Shown here in pieces: positions 1 to 6,734 of a DNA stretch of 9,158 bases. This DNA is from JBFXDI01 sp050181295 (GTDB lineage: Bacteria > Pseudomonadota > Alphaproteobacteria > Rhizobiales > Aestuariivirgaceae). The stretch covers positions 1 to 9,158 of the forward strand of contig JBFXDI010000151.1 in assembly GCA_050181295.1 (NCBI GenBank), given 5' to 3'. Every line of letters starts with the position of its first letter. The stretch's first letter is position 1. The position numbers were made by a program, and so were the translations under genes. The notes beneath the pieces are model-generated. The model saw nothing but the letters and a program-made list of their open reading frames with translations, searched no databases and was not told the DNA's origin.

Positions 1-1
1 G

Positions 2-148
2 TCGTTCCGGAAACCCTCTTCCATCCGCTTCGGCGTGAGCCCGCTCGTCATCCGGCATATCGACGTGTTCGAGGCCGTGCAGCGGCTCAAGCGCATCCTC
101 GCGGAGGAAACCTGGCGACAGCCGAAATACGCCAAGGTGTCGGTGTGA
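2..148 (+). CDS. kynU: Kynureninase, C-terminal end (5' part outside window)
   Basis: An open frame entering from the left edge gives 48 residues and a TGA stop at 146-148. It contains IRFGVSPLVIRHIDVFEAV followed by RLKRIL and a tail with W-R-Q-P-K. This matches the C-terminal end of kynureninases as I know it (RFGFTPLY-x-R-x-VDV-x-DAV, then a W-x-x-P segment and a short tail). The Arg in PLVIR sits where kynureninase has the arginine that binds the substrate alpha-carboxylate. Kynureninase is a PLP enzyme that cleaves kynurenine or 3-hydroxykynurenine to anthranilate or 3-hydroxyanthranilate plus alanine. Only the tail is visible, so the active-site lysine cannot be checked, and another member of the fold-type I family is possible. 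A 112-base gap, mostly repeat, separates it from the next gene. Confidence 0.72.
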   Translation, partial: SFRKPSSIRFGVSPLVIRHIDVFEAVQRLKRILAEETWRQPKYAKVSV

Positions 149-167
149 GGCGCGCGCCGCTGCCTGG

Positions 168-258
168 CCCCCCCTCCCCACAAGGGGGAGGGGAACATCG
201 ACCTCCTTCTTCCTCCCCCTCGATGGGGGAGGTCGGCGCGCAGCGCCGGGTGGGGGTG
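168..258 (+). repeat. G/C-rich interspersed palindromic repeat, copy 1
   Basis: This 91-base element fills nearly all of the gap between the kynureninase tail and the next gene. Its left half forms a hairpin of CCCCTCCCC with GGGGAGGGG around a 5-base loop. Its right half has CCTCCCCC pairing with GGGGGAGG across TCGAT, then CGGCGC pairing with GCGCCG across GCA, and it ends in GGGTGGGGGTG. The right end closely matches the right end of the copy at 6735-6847, in the same orientation. The element ends two bases before the ATG at 261, so its terminal G-run (252-256) is the only purine-rich tract placed to act as a ribosome binding site. The left hairpin could also weaken read-through from the kynureninase gene, but no T-run follows it. 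Confidence 0.8.
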
Positions 259-260
259 CC

Positions 261-1349
261 ATGACCCATCCCATCCGTGGTCCCAATCCCTTCAAGCTCG
301 GCATCTTCTCCGCCAATGCGGACGGCGGCCTCACCCTCACGACGGTTCCCGAGCGCTGGCAGGCGCGCTGGGAGGACGTCGAGGCGGTCGCGCGGATGGC
401 GGATCAGGCCGGCATCGAGTTCTTCCTGCCCATCGCCCGCTGGAAGGGCTTCAAAGGCGTCACGAACTCGCGCGAGCACTCCTTCGAAACCTTCACCTTC
501 GCCGCCGCCCTCGCCGCCGTGACGCGGCGCATCGGCATCTTCTCGACCATCCATGTGCCGATGATCCATCCGGTCTATGCGGCAAAGGCGCTGGCGACCG
601 TCGACCATGTGAGCGGTGGCCGCGCCGGGCTCAACATCGTGGCGGGCTGGAACCCGGATGAGTTCGCCATGTTCGGGATCACGGCGGAGGAGGAGCGCTA
701 CGCGCAGGCGCTCGAATGGTACGAGATCATCTGCCGCCTCTTCAGCGAGGAAGCGCCTTTCGACTTCGAGGGCCGCTACTATCGGCTCAGGAACGTCTCG
801 GGAAAGCCCCGCCCCGTGCAGCGGCCGAGGCCCGTGACGCTCAATGCCGCATTCGGGCCGCCGGGACGCGACTTCGCAGCAAGGACCTCGGATTTCCTGT
901 TCACGACCTTCTCCGAGATCGAGGCCGGCCGCCAGCACATCGCGGATATCCGGGAGCGCGCGACGAAGGTCGGGCGCGAGGTCGGCGTCTTCACCACCTG
1001 CCATGTCGTCTGCCGGCCAAGCCAGGACGAGGCCGAGGCCTATTACGAGCGCTACGCCGTGGCCGAGGCCGACCATGCGGCGGTCGAATACCATATGAGC
1101 CAGAAGCGGAAGTTCGCCGGCAGCCATGACGAGGCGACGTTCCGGCTGCACGCCAAGCGTTTCGCGGGCGGCGCCGGCACCTATCCGCTCATCGGGACGC
1201 CCGACCGGATTGCCGAGGAGATGGTCCGCATGCACCAGGCGGGTTTTTCCGGGACGACCGTCTCGTTCGTCAACTTCCTCGACGAGATGCCGTATTTCCT
1301 CGCGGAGGTCCTGCCGCGCCTGCGCGATGCGAGACTGAGGGTAGAATGA
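261..1349 (+). CDS. RutA-like LLM-class flavin-dependent monooxygenase
   Basis: This 362-residue protein has the bacterial-luciferase-like TIM-barrel signature of the pyrimidine oxygenase RutA / alkanesulfonate monooxygenase group. Visible landmarks are FKLGIF near the N-terminus (11-16), PERW (30-33), RWKGF (60-64), IFSTIH (93-98), DHVSGGRAGLNIVAGW (115-130) and PLIGTP near residues 304-309. By hand alignment to E. coli RutA from memory, Thr96 and Asn125 fall on the two residues (Thr105, Asn134) that hold oxygen for flavin-N5-peroxide chemistry. Such enzymes take reduced FMN from a partner reductase and open or oxidise heterocycles, sulfonates or related compounds in the cytoplasm. The length is normal. 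The ATG at 261 is preceded by a G-run at 252-256. No flavin reductase is in the window. The stop overlaps the next start (ATGA, 1346-1349). RutA itself is unlikely because no other rut genes are present; the substrate is unknown. Confidence 0.88.
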   Translation: MTHPIRGPNPFKLGIFSANADGGLTLTTVPERWQARWEDVEAVARMADQAGIEFFLPIARWKGFKGVTNSREHSFETFTFAAALAAVTRRIGIFSTIHVPMIHPVYAAKALATVDHVSGGRAGLNIVAGWNPDEFAMFGITAEEERYAQALEWYEIICRLFSEEAPFDFEGRYYRLRNVSGKPRPVQRPRPVTLNAAFGPPGRDFAARTSDFLFTTFSEIEAGRQHIADIRERATKVGREVGVFTTCHVVCRPSQDEAEAYYERYAVAEADHAAVEYHMSQKRKFAGSHDEATFRLHAKRFAGGAGTYPLIGTPDRIAEEMVRMHQAGFSGTTVSFVNFLDEMPYFLAEVLPRLRDARLRVE

Positions 1350-1861
1350 CAGGCATGGACTGGTACGAATCCGGTGGCGGCGCTTTGCTCGGCCTTGACC
1401 CGTCGCTGCTGCCGCACTGGGTGGGATACCCCGACCCAGGATACGAGGAGATATCCAACGACGCATCGAGATATCTCTCCCTCGCGGACATCGGAAGCGG
1501 GAAAGGAATCGTGCTTTGGGGGGAGCCCCTGCCCGCCGCCTTCGATCAATGGAGAAGCCTGATTGTCCGGGCGATGTGGGTCGACGATGAAAAGGCAATG
1601 CAGCAGTTTTTCTTGAATCCAGTTCTCGATAAGTCGGACATGACTGAGACTGTTCAATTCAACAACGCATCCCTGGATCTGGTCTTCTTCGATTCCGCTT
1701 ACGGTGGAGAGCGTCCAGAGATCCTGCGAAACGGCAAGATGGTGTCCAAATTGCCATCGCTCCACCTGCCATCGGCATCCACCACCATCTACACATACGA
1801 GATTGAGAAAGACGGAGCATTTGCCGCGGTAGTCCACGAATTTGCCGCGCGACCGCGATGA
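1346..1861 (+). CDS. Imm21-like putative immunity protein
   Basis: This 171-residue protein has no signal peptide or membrane segment. Its start, DWYESGGGALLGLDPSLLPHW (from residue 5), then a Y-D-x-A-x-x-Y-L-like stretch (DASRYLSLADIG, about 39-50) and IVLWGEPLPAAF (55-66) resemble the Imm21 immunity protein family (W-x-ES-x-GGPL-x-LLP, then a VLG-x-EPLP motif), recalled from memory. Imm21 members are predicted to neutralise toxins of bacterial polymorphic toxin systems, and many have no tested function. The ATG at 1346 has GAGGG at 1337-1341 and overlaps the upstream stop. An alternative ATG at 1355 would fit the family N-terminus equally well. The stop overlaps the next start at 1858. Base composition is lower than in the neighbours: hand counts give 30/60 G+C at 1561-1620 and 27/60 at 1621-1680, against 41/60 at 1921-1980. 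This suggests recent acquisition. No toxin gene is in the window. Confidence 0.72.
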   Translation: MTGMDWYESGGGALLGLDPSLLPHWVGYPDPGYEEISNDASRYLSLADIGSGKGIVLWGEPLPAAFDQWRSLIVRAMWVDDEKAMQQFFLNPVLDKSDMTETVQFNNASLDLVFFDSAYGGERPEILRNGKMVSKLPSLHLPSASTTIYTYEIEKDGAFAAVVHEFAARPR

Positions 1862-2946
1862 GCGCCCTGCCCACGGCCTATTTCAATCCGCCGCAGCGGC
1901 TGCCCTTCGTGCTGCCGACGCCGCCGGAAGGCCGTCGGCTTGTGAGCCTCGCCATCAACGAGAGCGCCTTCGGATGCTCGCCGCTTGCGCTCGAGGCGGG
2001 CAGGCGGCGCCTCGAGGAGCCCAACCGCTATCCCGACCCATCGAGCGCGGAGCTCCGCGCCGCCATCGGCGAGGCCCTAAGCCTCGATCCCGAGCGGATC
2101 GTCTGCGGCAACGGCTCGGAGGAGCTTCTCGACGTCATCGGGCGCATGTTCGCACGGCCGGGCGACGAGATCCTGATCTCGCAGTCGGGCTTCTTCCAGT
2201 TCGCCGTCGTGGCGCAGCGCGTCGGCGCGACGCTCAAGCGCGCGCCGGAACGCGACCTCGTGACGGACGTCGATGCCCTGCTCGGACTCGTCGGGCCGGA
2301 GACGAAGATCGTCTTCCTCGCCGTTCCCAACAACCCGACCGGCACCGTGCTTCCGGCAACGGAGGTGGCGCGGCTGGCGGAGGCGCTTTTCCCCCAGGTC
2401 GTGCTCGTCCTCGACCTAGCCTATGGCGAGTACCTGCCGCCGGGCGAGCTTGCCGCCCTCATGGCGCTCGCCTCTTCGAGCGAGCGGATCATCGTCACGC
2501 GCACCTTCTCGAAGGCGCACGGGCTTGCGGCCCTCCGCGCCGGATGGCTCCTGGCGCCGCTCTGGATGACCCCCGGCCTCAACCTCTTGCGTGGCGTCGG
2601 CAACGTGAACGCCATCGCCCAGGCGGCCGCGGCCGCCGCCATTCGCGACACGGACTTCATCGCCGAGGTGGTCACAAGGACGGCGGTCGAGCGGGAATTC
2701 CTGTCCGCGGCGCTCGACCGGCTCGGGCTCTTCCACGTGCGCGGCCTCGGCAACTTCCTCCTCACCCGCTTCCACGATGCGCCAGGGGGGACAGTTGCGG
2801 ATTTCCTGCCCTTCGCCATGGCGGAAGCCGGCATCTGGCTCAGACCCGTGGGCGAGCCTGGCTTCGACAACCACAGCCGGCTGGGGCTCGGCACGCGGCA
2901 GGAGAACAGGCTTCTGGTGGCGACGCTCGAGCGGTTCCTGTCTTAA
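1858..2946 (+). CDS. Class I/II PLP-dependent aminotransferase, HisC-like
   Basis: This 362-residue protein has the full fold-type I aminotransferase pattern of the histidinol-phosphate aminotransferase (HisC) branch: LAINESAFGCSP (31-42), RYPDPSS (57-63), GNGSEELLDVI (84-94) that cradles the PLP phosphate, VPNNPTGT (156-163), DLAY (186-189) with Asp186 for the pyridine nitrogen, TRTFSKAHGLAALRAGW (214-230) with Lys219 as the Schiff-base lysine and Arg227 for the phosphate, and HSRLGLGTRQEN (339-350) with Arg341 for the substrate carboxylate. The usual DEAY reads DLAY here. It should move an amino group between an amino acid and a 2-oxo acid in the cytoplasm. The setting, beside an oxygenase and an amino acid importer and away from any his gene, argues for a catabolic or aromatic amino acid substrate over histidine synthesis, but this is inference. 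The ATG at 1858 overlaps the previous stop (ATGA). Confidence 0.9.
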   Translation: MSALPTAYFNPPQRLPFVLPTPPEGRRLVSLAINESAFGCSPLALEAGRRRLEEPNRYPDPSSAELRAAIGEALSLDPERIVCGNGSEELLDVIGRMFARPGDEILISQSGFFQFAVVAQRVGATLKRAPERDLVTDVDALLGLVGPETKIVFLAVPNNPTGTVLPATEVARLAEALFPQVVLVLDLAYGEYLPPGELAALMALASSSERIIVTRTFSKAHGLAALRAGWLLAPLWMTPGLNLLRGVGNVNAIAQAAAAAAIRDTDFIAEVVTRTAVEREFLSAALDRLGLFHVRGLGNFLLTRFHDAPGGTVADFLPFAMAEAGIWLRPVGEPGFDNHSRLGLGTRQENRLLVATLERFLS

Positions 2947-2956
2947 GGAATCCTCA

Positions 2957-2983
2957 ATGACAGCGTTCGGGCAGCCGAAGTAG
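2957..2983 (+). other. Possible 8-codon leader ORF before the binding protein gene
   Basis: An ATG at 2957 opens an 8-codon frame (MTAFGQPK) that ends in TAG at 2981-2983, inside the 66-base gap between the aminotransferase and the binding protein gene. AAGGA at 2945-2949, overlapping the aminotransferase stop, is a reasonable ribosome binding site seven bases upstream. No run of regulatory codons and no clear attenuator hairpin is seen, so it may be chance. Confidence 0.2.
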
Positions 2984-3000
2984 GATCAGGACATCTTCCA

Positions 3001-3007
3001 GGGAGGG
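3001..3007 (+). promoter_or_regulatory. Strong ribosome binding site of the binding protein gene
   Basis: GGGAGGG lies five bases before the ATG at 3013. It is the best Shine-Dalgarno match in the window and fits the need for excess binding protein over the membrane parts of the importer. It fixes the start of the signal peptide. Confidence 0.7.
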
Positions 3008-3012
3008 CTAAA

Positions 3013-4215
3013 ATGAAAAAATCCGTGCTGTTGTTGTCGGCGGCCGCGCTCATGGCGTTCACGTCGCTCGTCCAGGCCGAGGACACCAAGATCGGCGCGC
3101 TCATGGATGTGACGGGGCCGATCGCGAGCTTCATCCCGCCGCTCATGAACGCCGTCAATCTCGCCATCAAGGACGTGAACGACAATGGCGGGCTCTTGGA
3201 CGGCAAGGCCGTGATCGTGGTGGGCGACAGCCAGGCCGCCTCGCAGCCCGCGATCGACGCCGCCAACAAGCTCGTGAACGTCGAGAACGTGGTGGCGATC
3301 ATGGGCGCGCTCGCCTCGGGCTCGACCATGGCCGCGGCGAGCGCCGTCACCATTCCGGCAGGCGTGGTGCAGCTCTCGCCCACCGCGACCTCGCCCGCCA
3401 TGACGGACCTTAAGGACAACGACGTGATCTTCCGCCTCGTGCCCTCCGACAACTATCAGGGCGACGTGCTGGCGAAGATCGTCATGGACGAGGGCATCAA
3501 GAAGGTCGCGATCACCTACGTGAACAACGACTACGGCGTCGGCATCGGCAACACCTTCAACGAAGCCTTCAAGAAGGCGGGCGGCACGGTGACGGCCTTC
3601 GAAAAACACGAGGACAAGAAGAACTCCTACCGCTCCGAGCTCGCGACGCTCGCCAAGGGCGAGCCTGAAGCGCTGGTGGTCATCGCCTATGCCTCAGGCT
3701 CCGGCGCCAAGATCGTGAAGCAGTCGATCGAGGCCGGCCTCTTCAGCCGCTTCATCGGCACCGACGGCCTGCGGGACGACCAGCTCATCAAGGAGGTCGG
3801 CGCCGAGACGCTGAAGACCTCGTTCTTCTCCTCGCCGACCTCTCCCGCCGAGAACGCCGCCTCGGCCAAGCTGCGCGAGGCGTTCAACAAGGAATATGGC
3901 GAAGGCGCCGACAAGCCCTTCGTGGATCAGACCTACGACGCGACGTTCCTGCTGGCGCTCGCGGTGGAGAAGGCGGGCTCGGCCGACCGCTCGAAGATCT
4001 CCGCGGCGCTGCGCGAGGTGGCCTCCGCTCCCGGCGAGAAGGTTGGACCCGGCGAATGGGCGAAGGCCAAGCAGCTCATCAAGGAAGGCAAGGACATCGA
4101 CTACGAGGGTGCTGGCGGGTCCTACGAGTTCGACGCCAACGGGGACGTCACGGGCTATATCGGCAAGTTCGTGGTCGAAGGAGAAACCTACAAGCAGATC
4201 GGCATCTTCCAGTAG
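3013..4215 (+). CDS. Periplasmic substrate-binding protein of a Liv/HAAT-type ABC importer
   Basis: This 400-residue protein begins with a Sec signal peptide: MKKS, a hydrophobic core to about residue 20, and a likely cleavage after VQA (Ala22), leaving a mature chain that starts EDTKIGAL. No lipobox cysteine is seen. The mature part is a type I periplasmic binding protein (Peripla_BP_6) with GPIASF (35-40), ALASGSTMAA (99-108), LSPTATSPAM (121-130), RLVPSDNYQG (141-150), NNDYGVG (171-177) and FIGTDG (247-252). It captures the substrate in the periplasm and delivers it to the LivHMGF complex encoded just downstream. The family binds branched-chain or other amino acids, amides, urea and some aromatic acids. 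The ligand here is not readable, though the neighbouring amino-acid-type enzymes point to an amino acid or a derivative. A pair of hairpins follows its stop. Confidence 0.93.
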   Translation: MKKSVLLLSAAALMAFTSLVQAEDTKIGALMDVTGPIASFIPPLMNAVNLAIKDVNDNGGLLDGKAVIVVGDSQAASQPAIDAANKLVNVENVVAIMGALASGSTMAAASAVTIPAGVVQLSPTATSPAMTDLKDNDVIFRLVPSDNYQGDVLAKIVMDEGIKKVAITYVNNDYGVGIGNTFNEAFKKAGGTVTAFEKHEDKKNSYRSELATLAKGEPEALVVIAYASGSGAKIVKQSIEAGLFSRFIGTDGLRDDQLIKEVGAETLKTSFFSSPTSPAENAASAKLREAFNKEYGEGADKPFVDQTYDATFLLALAVEKAGSADRSKISAALREVASAPGEKVGPGEWAKAKQLIKEGKDIDYEGAGGSYEFDANGDVTGYIGKFVVEGETYKQIGIFQ

Positions 4216-4227
4216 CCGCAGATCTCT

Positions 4228-4310
4228 CGTCATGGCCGGGCATCGACCCGGCCATCCTCTTTTGCCGCCGAGCCGGAAAGGATGCCCCGGGTCCAAGCCG
4301 GGGCATGACG
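4228..4310. repeat. Pair of inverted REP-like hairpins (BIME-like) between binding protein gene and livG
   Basis: Two related units face each other across a 22-base spacer. The left unit (4228-4257) has ATGGCCGGG pairing with CCCGGCCAT around CATCGA. The right unit (4280-4310) has ATGCCCCGG pairing with CCGGGGCAT around a 7-base loop. Reverse-complementing the right unit gives the same framework as the left: CGTCATG at one end, a GACCCGG core and CATCC at the other end. This head-to-head arrangement is that of bacterial interspersed mosaic elements. From memory, CGTCATGGCCGGG-type repeats are abundant in Bradyrhizobium and relatives. Placed directly behind a binding protein gene, such hairpins can protect the upstream mRNA from 3' exonucleases and lower downstream expression. 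There is no T-run, so strong intrinsic termination is not indicated. Confidence 0.85.
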
Positions 4311-4348
4311 CAACAGCAAGGCAAGCTGCCCCCGAAGAGCCGGTGCCC

Positions 4349-5122
4349 ATGCTCAGCCTCGATCACGTGACCATGTCGTTCGGCGGGCTCATCGCCGTCG
4401 ACGACGTGAGCTTCACGATCGAGAAGGGCCGCATCACCGGCCTCATCGGCCCGAACGGGGCCGGCAAGACCACGGCCTTCAACGTGCTCGCCGGCCACTT
4501 CCGGCCCACGTCCGGACGCATCTTCCTGGCGGGCGAGGACGTGACGGCGCTCGCCGCCCACGAGCGGAGCCGCAAGGGACTCGCGCGCACCTTCCAGCTC
4601 CCGCACGAGTTCGCGCGGCTCACGGCGATCGAGAACCTCATGGTCGCAGGCAGCTCGCGCCAGGGCGAAGGCGTGCTGACCGCGATCCTCAACCCCGGAC
4701 GCTTCCGGGCGGAGGAGCGCGAGGTCTGGCGGCGGGCCCTTGACCTTCTCGACTTCCTGGAGCTCTCGAAAGCCTGCGACGAGAGGGCGGGCAACCTGTC
4801 GGGCGGGCAGAAGAAGCTTCTCGAGCTCGGGCGCGCGCTCATGGCGAACCCGAGGATCGTGCTCCTCGACGAGATCGGCGCCGGCATCAACCGCACGCTT
4901 CTGGGCAAGATCGCCGAGAAGATCCGCAGGCTGAACGCGGAGCTCGGCCTCGCCTTCTGCGTCATCGAGCACGATCTCGACTATGTGGCGCGCATCTGCG
5001 AGGACGTGATCGTGATGGCGGAAGGGTCCGTCCTCATGCGCGGCAGCGTCGAGGACGTGCGGGCCGACGAGCGCGTGATCGAGGTCTATTTCGGTGGCGG
5101 CCGCCACGAGCGGCGCGCATGA
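4349..5122 (+). CDS. livG: Branched-chain amino acid type ABC importer ATPase, LivG-like
   Basis: This 257-residue ABC ATPase powers the importer from the cytoplasmic face. Walker A is GPNGAGKTT (34-42), the Q-loop is at Gln83 (ARTFQLPHEF), the signature is LSGGQ (150-154), Walker B is IVLLDE (170-175) and the switch histidine is His208 in VIEHDLDYV. FGG at 11-13, the GLARTFQ stretch and a DYVARICEDVIVMAEG-like C-terminal region are typical of LivG. The D-loop reads DEIGAGIN, where many LivG proteins have DEP-x-AGLN. The open frame continues far upstream in frame, but homology begins at MLSLDHV. The ATG at 4349 is preferred, and a GTG at 4343, better spaced from GAAGAG at 4333-4338, is possible. 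The stop overlaps the livF start by four bases (5119-5122). Confidence 0.93.
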   Translation: MLSLDHVTMSFGGLIAVDDVSFTIEKGRITGLIGPNGAGKTTAFNVLAGHFRPTSGRIFLAGEDVTALAAHERSRKGLARTFQLPHEFARLTAIENLMVAGSSRQGEGVLTAILNPGRFRAEEREVWRRALDLLDFLELSKACDERAGNLSGGQKKLLELGRALMANPRIVLLDEIGAGINRTLLGKIAEKIRRLNAELGLAFCVIEHDLDYVARICEDVIVMAEGSVLMRGSVEDVRADERVIEVYFGGGRHERRA

Positions 5123-5838
5123 GCGGGGCGCTCTCGATCCGCGACCTCACCGCCGGCTACGGCGGACTGCCCGTCATCGAGAACGTCGGAATCGATGTCG
5201 AGCCCCAATCCGTGGCGGTGATCATCGGCCCCAACGGCGCGGGCAAGTCCACGGTGCTGAAGACCCTCTTCGGCCTGACGGAGCGTCTCTCCGGGAGCAT
5301 CGCTTTCGAGGGGCGCGACATCCAGGGCACCCCGACGGAAAAACTCGTCGCCCTCGGCATCTCCGCCGTGCCGCAGAGCCGCAACGTGTTCGCCAGCCTG
5401 AGCGTCATGGAGAACCTCGAGGTCGGCACCTATGCCGCCCCGCCCAAGAGCCTGAGCCGGGCCCACGACCGGGTGCTCGACCTCTTTCCCGACCTCAAGG
5501 CGCGGCTGAAGCGCCCGGCGGGCGAGCTTTCCGGCGGCCAGCGGCAGATGGTGGCGATCGGGCGGGCGCTGATGAGCGAGCCCCGTCTGCTTGTCCTCGA
5601 CGAGCCGACCGCCGGCCTCTCGCCCGCCTATCTTACGCGCATCCTCGACCTTGTCGTCGGCATCCGGTCCGCCGGCACCACGGTCCTGATGGTGGAGCAG
5701 AACGCGCGCCAGGCGCTCGGCGTCGCGGACCGGGGCTATGTGCTCGTCGGCGGACGGAATTTCGCGTCCGGGACCGGCCCGGAGCTCCTCGCCGATGCCG
5801 AGGTGCGGCGTTCCTTCCTCGGCGGGGCCGCGGCATGA
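5119..5838 (+). CDS. livF: Branched-chain amino acid type ABC importer ATPase, LivF-like
   Basis: This 239-residue ATPase is the partner of the LivG-like subunit and should form the heterodimeric motor. Walker A is GPNGAGKST (37-45), the Q-loop is Gln86 in AVPQSRNVF, the signature is LSGGQ (137-141) and Walker B is LLVLDE (157-162), followed by PTAGLSP. The usual switch histidine is replaced by Gln194 in MVEQNARQAL, which is normal for LivF and distinguishes it from LivG. The frame is joined by ATGA overlaps to livG upstream (5119) and livH downstream (5835), so translational coupling is likely. The length is normal for the family. Confidence 0.94.
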   Translation: MSGALSIRDLTAGYGGLPVIENVGIDVEPQSVAVIIGPNGAGKSTVLKTLFGLTERLSGSIAFEGRDIQGTPTEKLVALGISAVPQSRNVFASLSVMENLEVGTYAAPPKSLSRAHDRVLDLFPDLKARLKRPAGELSGGQRQMVAIGRALMSEPRLLVLDEPTAGLSPAYLTRILDLVVGIRSAGTTVLMVEQNARQALGVADRGYVLVGGRNFASGTGPELLADAEVRRSFLGGAAA

Positions 5839-6725
5839 TCGAGTTCATCAACTACCATCTCGTGCCGGGGCTGGCGCTCGGCGCCATCTATGCGCTGGGC
5901 GCGGTCGGCATCACGCTCGTCTTCGCCATCCTGCGCTTTGCCCATTTCGCCCATGGCGACCTCATGACCGTCGGCGCCTACGGGACGCTCGCGGCGGTCG
6001 CCGTCATCGGCCCCTCGCCGCTGCTCGCGCTGCCGGCGGGCATCGCGCTCGCCTGCGCCGCGGCGCTCGTCGTCGACAGGGTCTTCTACCGGCCGCTGCG
6101 GCAGCTTCCGACCATCTATACCGTCATCTCCTCCTTCGGCGTGGCGCTCATCTTCCGCTCCGCCGTGCAGGTGATCTGGGGCGCCCAGAACCAGGTCTAT
6201 GTGCGGGGCGTGCGGCCGCCGCTCGTGCTGTTCGACACCTTCCGCGTCTCGCTCCTCCACCTCCAGGCGGTGGCGCTCACGCTCCTGATCGCGCTCGGGC
6301 TGCACGTCTTCCTCACCCGCACCCGCACCGGGCGCTCGATGCGCGCGGTGGCGGACGATCCGGAGCTTGCGCGCGTCGCCGGGCTCGACACCGACCGCGT
6401 GATCCGCTGGACCTGGATCATCGGCGCAAGCCTCGCGGCGACGGCCGGCGTGTTCGCCGGCCTCGACACCAACATCCAGCCCAATCTCGGATGGAACCTG
6501 CTGCTGCCGATGTTCGCGGCGACGCTGCTCGGGGGCATCGGCAAGCCCATGGGCGCCGTGCTCGGCGGCTTCGCCATCGGGCTGGCGGAGGAGCTTTCCT
6601 CCTACGGGTGGATTTCGGACGAGCCGCTGATCGACCCCGGCTACAAGACCGCCATCGCCTTCCTCGTCATGGTGGCGCTGCTCATCTTCCGCCCGCAGGG
6701 ACTGCTCAAGGGGAGGCTGCTGTGA
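5835..6725 (+). CDS. livH: Branched-chain amino acid type ABC importer permease, LivH-like
   Basis: This 296-residue integral membrane protein is one half of the translocation channel. Hydrophobic segments lie roughly at 10-32, 45-80, 95-115, 142-160, 192-210, 220-235, 240-255 and 272-287. The family motif FAHFAHGDLMTVGAYG (35-50) is intact. The cytoplasmic coupling region GRSMRAVADDPELARVAGLD (166-185), which contacts the ATPases, is also present, and the chain ends in the usual RPQGLLKGRLL. The same frame stays open upstream to 5094, but the ATG at 5835, overlapping the livF stop, is where LivH homology begins. After its stop at 6725 the operon is interrupted by a repeat element before the second permease. 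Confidence 0.94.
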   Translation: MIEFINYHLVPGLALGAIYALGAVGITLVFAILRFAHFAHGDLMTVGAYGTLAAVAVIGPSPLLALPAGIALACAAALVVDRVFYRPLRQLPTIYTVISSFGVALIFRSAVQVIWGAQNQVYVRGVRPPLVLFDTFRVSLLHLQAVALTLLIALGLHVFLTRTRTGRSMRAVADDPELARVAGLDTDRVIRWTWIIGASLAATAGVFAGLDTNIQPNLGWNLLLPMFAATLLGGIGKPMGAVLGGFAIGLAEELSSYGWISDEPLIDPGYKTAIAFLVMVALLIFRPQGLLKGRLL

Positions 6726-6734
6726 GCCTTGTGA

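Noticed and set aside
168..258. CRISPR-like or tandem repeat array
   Set aside because: The C- and G-runs are arms of hairpins in a dispersed element. There are no regularly spaced identical repeats with spacers anywhere in the window.
87..1598. Open frame of 503 codons on the minus strand
   Set aside because: It lies antisense to the RutA-like gene, reads as Arg/Gly/Glu-rich sequence without any family motif, and is the usual antisense shadow of a high-GC gene.
1858..2946. Biosynthetic histidinol-phosphate aminotransferase hisC
   Set aside because: The motifs are HisC-like, but there is no his gene nearby, DEAY reads DLAY, and the neighbours are an oxygenase and an importer, so the hisC symbol was not given.
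4228..4310. Rho-independent terminator between the binding protein gene and livG
   Set aside because: The stems are strong, but neither is followed by a T-run. The two matching inverted units are better explained as REP-type repeats.
3896..4348. In-frame upstream extension of livG, 151 codons
   Set aside because: It overlaps the binding protein gene and the hairpin pair. The predicted sequence is Arg/Ser/Pro-rich and has no homology to an ABC ATPase, so it is not a fusion.
5094..5834. In-frame upstream extension of livH
   Set aside because: It is the +1 frame of livF and reads as Arg/Pro/Gly-rich sequence. LivH homology begins exactly at the ATG at 5835.
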